Source: Whalleya microplaca
Lineage: Eukaryota; Ascomycota; Sordariomycetes; Xylariales; Xylariaceae
Length of the DNA stretch: 64,000 bases
Assembly: GCA_022497155.1 (NCBI GenBank)
Contig: MU385776.1
Location: 133,293 to 197,292 of the forward strand
Direction of reading: 5' to 3'
Below are positions 59,976 through 64,000 of the stretch, one piece after another (position 1 is the first letter of the stretch; every line of letters starts with the position of its first letter). Below the pieces are notes generated by a model. That model did not search any database. It saw only the letters and a list, made by a program, of their open reading frames with translations, and was not told the DNA's origin. The translations under genes and the position numbers were made by a program.

Positions 59976-61071
59976 TCCGCTTCAAATTTGTCAACTATTG
60001 TGTGAACGAGTTCAGGGCCAGCAACACAGATAGGTGCAAGATAATCCAAATAATTCAAGCAGTTTACGCTCTTATATGACGCAGGATGTCTTAAATAATG
60101 AGTGAGAATATGAGTGAGAACAAACGTATCTATTTATAAAGGGAGACTCAAAATAATAGAAGCAACTGGAATATGCGGCTAGATGACAGGAGTTAACAGA
60201 GGATGCATTATCAACTCCTCGTTTACTTTTATGATTAGTATTCACTGAGATTGTTCATCTAATGTGGGCTGAATAATGAGCGGGGGTTAAGATGATAACG
60301 ACATGCTGATGAGTAATTAGGCATCCCGGCGTAAACCACTATCTCCGGTTTGTTCTACTCCGTATTTAATTCGCCCTGCCGGATCTCATCCGTCTGCAGG
60401 AACACATGGGTCAACTAGGGACGCGGATGGTAGTTTGCGGGATCCCGAGCAGCGCCGAGGAAGCAGGATACCAGGAAAACACTTTTGATACCATCATATC
60501 GAAGGATGACATGTGTATCTATTGTCAATAGTCGATATTGCTCTACAGCCGAACAATGGAAAAATGCAACCAGATACCGAGCTTGAGATCTCCGATTGCC
60601 CAATTCAGGATCGAGTTTACCTAATAACAAACGGTCCCTACCTTTCATAGTATAGTGCATACATATGTCTGACCTGGTACCTTGGTAAGTTTTCCCCGCG
60701 GAATGCATAAAAACGTGGAGATCTTGCAGCGTCATAAGGAGTAATTTTAGCGTGCTCGGTTTACTCTCGCTTCTGGCCATAATCCCGGCGTGTCGCCTTC
60801 GTTGGTATAACTTTTTAACATTCGATAGGAAAACTTCGCGTCATGAGTCATTTGTTTCTTGTCGCAACTCATGACATTCCACAAAGGTTACGGGATATTT
60901 CTTGGATAGCTTGTTTGGATTGCTGAGATTTTACTTTCGCAATATCATCTTCATGTTCCGTTCGTTTTAGAGCCTTGAAGGCATACATACATTAGTTAGC
61001 GACTTGATCTGCGAACTCCTGGTTGTCGATCTTGTTATACGAACGCTTGCTTTCTAGGAAGTCTCGCTGGC
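59976..61071. other. divergent gene-free interval
   Basis: It contains the promoters of the NADH pyrophosphatase (minus) and the PQ-loop protein (plus). A 121-codon minus-strand frame with an ATG at 60780 has no recognisable feature. No other coding potential. Confidence 0.5.
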
Positions 61072-62192
61072 ATGGCTCCTCCAACTGGGCCTCTAAACCT
61101 CGATGTTGAAGCCATATCAGGTATCTGCGGGTAAATAGAGAGCCATTGACATCCCGGATCAAGGCTAATACTTCTACGTTGTCTAGCTCCATCTCCGTCG
61201 CCGCCTGGGTCGTCGTCTTCTCCCCCCAGATAATCGAGAACTTCCGACGCAGCTCCGCCGACGGCCTCTCCGTGCCCTTTATCATCCTCTGGCTCCTCGG
61301 CGATGTCTTCAATATCCTCGGCGCCGTCCTGCAGGGCGTGCTCCCGACGATGCTCATCCTAGCCATCTACTACACCATTGCCGATTTCGTCCTCCTGGCG
61401 CAATGCTTCTACTACAAGGGTTTCACGTGGAAGGATGACGTGCCGCCATCAACGCCGAAGCCGACGAATGGTCATGCACGGGGCGAGCCGACCGAGAGGA
61501 CAGGATTGCTCAACGGCCACCCGGAAGAGAGGGAGCGGAGGGGTAGCGGATGGTCGCATTTGAGTCCCGCGGTGCCTCTCGTGTCGGAAGCGCCCCCTAC
61601 ACCTCCGCCTACGCCGACAAGACTGCAATCAATCGTCTGGCATTCCGTTGCGTTGCTCATGGTCTGCGCTGCGGGCGTGCTCGGCTGGTTTCTCAGCCGC
61701 CAATACTCGGGGAGTCAACCCTCCTCGCCCGCCAATGACGCTCTTCCCTCCTTCGACGTCTGGGGTCAAATATTTGGCTGGCTATGTGCTATACTGTATC
61801 TCGGCTCCCGCCTCCCCCAGATCCTGCTAAATTGGCGGCGAAAGTCGACGGAGGGAGTCAGCATTTTGTTCTTTCTTTTTGCGTGCTTGGGAAACCTCAC
61901 ATATGTGCTATCTATCTTCGCGTACGAACCCCATTGTCCCGATTCACATTGCCAGCCTGGAGAGGCCGGGAAGATATATGGAAGATATATACTTGTGAAC
62001 CTCTCGTGGTTGGCCGGCAGTCTGGGAACGTTGTTTTTGGATCTGGGCATATTTGCCCAGTTTTTCATCTACAGTAAGGATGAGACTACAGATGAAGACG
62101 AATCAATTGAAGAGGACGAAGAAAGCCTCATCGATGAAGGGCGGTGGGATCAGCGACCCTTACTGCAACGTATTGGGTCAGGCCTTCCGTGA
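61072..62192 (+). CDS. PQ-loop vacuolar amino-acid transporter-like protein
   Basis: Two exons, 61072-61130 and 61187-62192, joined over a 56-bp intron (branch GCTAAT), give 354 residues. Exon 1 supplies the conserved N-terminus MAPPTGPLNLDVEAISG and the splice restores GSISVAAWVVVFSPQ. Two PQ motifs are present, FSPQIIENF in the first half and RLPQILLNW in the second, with seven hydrophobic helices and a long Pro/Gly-rich cytoplasmic loop between the halves. Family knowledge (yeast Ypq1-3, human PQLC2, worm LAAT-1) suggests export of cationic amino acids from the vacuole. The acidic C-terminus includes DEDESIEEDEES. Without exon 1 the frame would begin at a non-conserved place, so the spliced start is preferred. 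Confidence 0.93.
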
Positions 62193-63599
62193 AAGGAGGA
62201 ATGAATTTCCTTTGTGCTATTTCTTGCATTTTCGGGTCACAAAAATCGGATCAGGTACTGGATAGAGAAAAAGGGGGAAAGCAATTTGGCCCTGATCTAA
62301 ATGAATCTCGGTTTCCTTGGGACGGAAAAATCTTGTGTTTTGTTTTGTTGAGCGATTACATAAAAGCAGGGTTAACAGGACTGCACAAAATAGCTTACAC
62401 TCTGTAAACATCTACTGAAGATATGCCCCATCATGAGAGCATCTCTCTTAGCACCTAATGTAACATACGGAGGTGGAATTGCCTGAGTGTAGTCATCCCG
62501 TATACACAATGGGGGCACTATATTTATACTGTCTAGACAATTGGCACTCGATCTTACAAGAGGAACCCTAACTTTAATATGAGAGTCACTGGTCTGAGTT
62601 TTCCGTGCTATGGCTTATGAGAGTAATCCAAACGTACGATAGACTTCACATATACGCCCCGAATTGATCGGTACGAAATATCGATTATACCTAATCGATG
62701 ATTAGGCACGAATGCATCGGTAACTAGAGAATCTCAATGCCCAATTCATTGAGAATCTTTTTAGGACAGTAGTGCCGGGGAAAATTGTATGGGAAAGGCA
62801 GTTATTGATACAGACAAGACTTCGTAGATGGTCACAGTAGACTTCGTCTAGGGCCTGTCTTAGATAGAGTTTGTGAATAGTCAATGCCACCCAACTCTTA
62901 TATCGACCATCCCTCCATAATCGATCAACTTCCACAATATATAAATATCATTAGTCTTATGATTAAGTGACTATAGCGGTTGGCCTAGCGGAGTATCCTT
63001 AAAATCATCTTTATTAAGTATCATTAGGCCCGGAGGTTCGACTCCTTCGATGGCCATCGTTCCTCTTTTTTTCTTGTACATACTTTCTAGTTATAGGATG
63101 ATTCACGTCGACAAAGCCTTTCCTTACTGCTTCGATCATTCGTTGGGGTCATAGAGACATGGGAGGATTATGAGTGCAGGTATCTATATCGGTAATATGA
63201 AAGGACGAATCACTCATATGGCTAGGTGTCAACATAGGGTATTGAGAACCACTTCATGCGCGCAGTTCGTGTCTAAATAAGCTGTTCATGAACTTGAGAG
63301 CTGCTTTGTGACATGCACATCCCACTCCCTTCTATTAACTCTTGTCATTATCTCATTTTTATGTTTCTATTCTCTCAAGTGCGCACCCCCTTCTCCTTTA
63401 GGCACCCCCTAAAGCACTGTTTTTAAACTTCTCATTATGAATCTCTGACAACCGGAGAAATTTATTTCAATTACAATCTAACTATTAATAATAATCTTGT
63501 CCGATGTCCATCGGCATGTAGATAACGATAGTAACTTCCTACTCAGTTGACATCCATTGTGATATATGCTTATAGCCTGGCACTTATTCGCAGATCTAC
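62193..63599. other. convergent gene-free interval
   Basis: AT-rich DNA between the PQ-loop gene and the epoxide hydrolase 3' end. The only notable item is a tRNA-like element at about 62970-63072. Confidence 0.55.
62970..63072 (+). ncRNA. degenerate tRNA-like Pol III element
   Basis: A perfect A-box match (TGGCCTAGCGG at 62981-62991) and a perfect B-box match (GGTTCGACTCC at 63035-63045) are 54 bases apart, ten more than in a plain tRNA. The T arm is well formed (GGAGG with CCTTC). An anticodon-like stem CTTAA/TTAAG with an enlarged AT-rich loop is present, and a run of T follows at about 63065. The acceptor stem pairs poorly and the D arm is weak. It is therefore better read as a decayed tRNA, or a tRNA-derived repeat, than as a working tRNA gene. 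Confidence 0.4.
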
Positions 63600-64000
63600 T
63601 CACCCCTCCCAATAATTTGCAATCTCTCGCAAATCAGAGATCAGTGCCAGCGGGTTATCCAACGCCGGGAAGTGCCCACCAAATTCATGATCTAGTTAGC
63701 CAGCTCATGTCAGTCCCAGGTCATTCTCTTCACTCTCCTTCATCTTACACTATTGAATAGAGACTTACATTTATACCAGACTAGATTCCCCAAGGTCTCA
63801 ACGAGCTGGCGGGGCCAGAACCAAGAATTATTCTTGAAGGCACTATACAAAAATGGGGCATCCGTCTTAGGTGTCTTAAACTTGTTAACGAAATCCGCGT
63901 TCTGTGTGTAGACGTATACGGAGGATAGGAACGACTCGGAGAGGTAGTATAGCGACACATGGCGCAGGATCTCGTGGTGCGTTATTAGCGACGGTCCCGT
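63600..64000 (-). CDS. epoxide hydrolase, C-terminal part (cut by window edge)
   Basis: Only the last 107 residues are inside the window: exons 64000-63769 (continuing beyond the edge) and 63691-63600 over a 77-bp intron. The visible part reads LRHVSLYYLSESFLSSVYVY and, across the junction, GNLVWYKYHEFGGHFPALDNP, ending in LREIANYWEG. This is the C-terminal half of an alpha/beta-hydrolase epoxide hydrolase of the microsomal type; the His in GGHFP is the catalytic histidine. It would open epoxides to diols. Nucleophile and membrane anchor lie outside the window. The reading frame is open right to the edge. Confidence 0.85.

Noticed and set aside
60415..60780. 121-codon minus-strand frame with ATG
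   Set aside because: No domain, signal or conservation cue; length is within chance for this region.

Overview
The window is nuclear DNA of a filamentous ascomycete (Pezizomycotina). A Sordariomycete-type genome is my best guess, from the Con7-like C2H2 factor, the dynactin p62 gene and several fungus-only families, but the sequence does not prove the class. Most coding regions carry short GT-AG introns (44-240 bp) with CTAAC/CTGAC-like branch sites. Genes lie on both strands, there are no operons, and they are separated by long AT-leaning intergenic DNA. I built the gene models by joining reading frames at splice sites and checking that phase and family motifs agree across each junction.

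Left part (1-19.3 kb): a poly-C tract, then a small DUF7704-type membrane protein, a zinc alcohol dehydrogenase, an RNase H fold protein, a cysteine-rich single-pass membrane protein, ribosomal protein eS7, dynactin p62 (convergent with eS7), a large DUF8004-like protein containing a GC-AG intron, and an EXPERA/emopamil-binding-like membrane protein.

Middle part (19.3-46 kb) is gene-poor and accessory-like: a conserved unknown protein, a secreted NPP1/NLP necrosis-inducing-family protein with an altered heptapeptide, a Zn2Cys6 transcription factor, a GC-rich coding relic with an apparent frameshift, a beta-helix protein of a family known mostly from bacteria (possible transfer), a small Gln-rich protein, a conserved unknown protein, and a second Zn2Cys6 regulator with many introns and an unresolved middle. 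Small tandem repeats are scattered here.

Right part (46-64 kb): a Con7-like C2H2 regulator with a CT-rich leader and an apparent 1.3 kb first intron, a rhodopsin-domain membrane protein, ribosomal protein uL1 (L10a), a peroxisomal-type NADH pyrophosphatase (Nudix), a PQ-loop vacuolar amino-acid transporter, a decayed tRNA-like element, and the 3' end of an epoxide hydrolase cut by the window edge.

I saw no biosynthetic cluster, CRISPR array, intact transposon or rRNA. The genes look like independent housekeeping, regulatory and secreted functions rather than one pathway. The most unusual points are the bacterial-type beta-helix gene, the NLP variant, the long first intron with an overlapping 280-codon upstream frame, the GC-AG intron and a 36-bp in-frame intron candidate.
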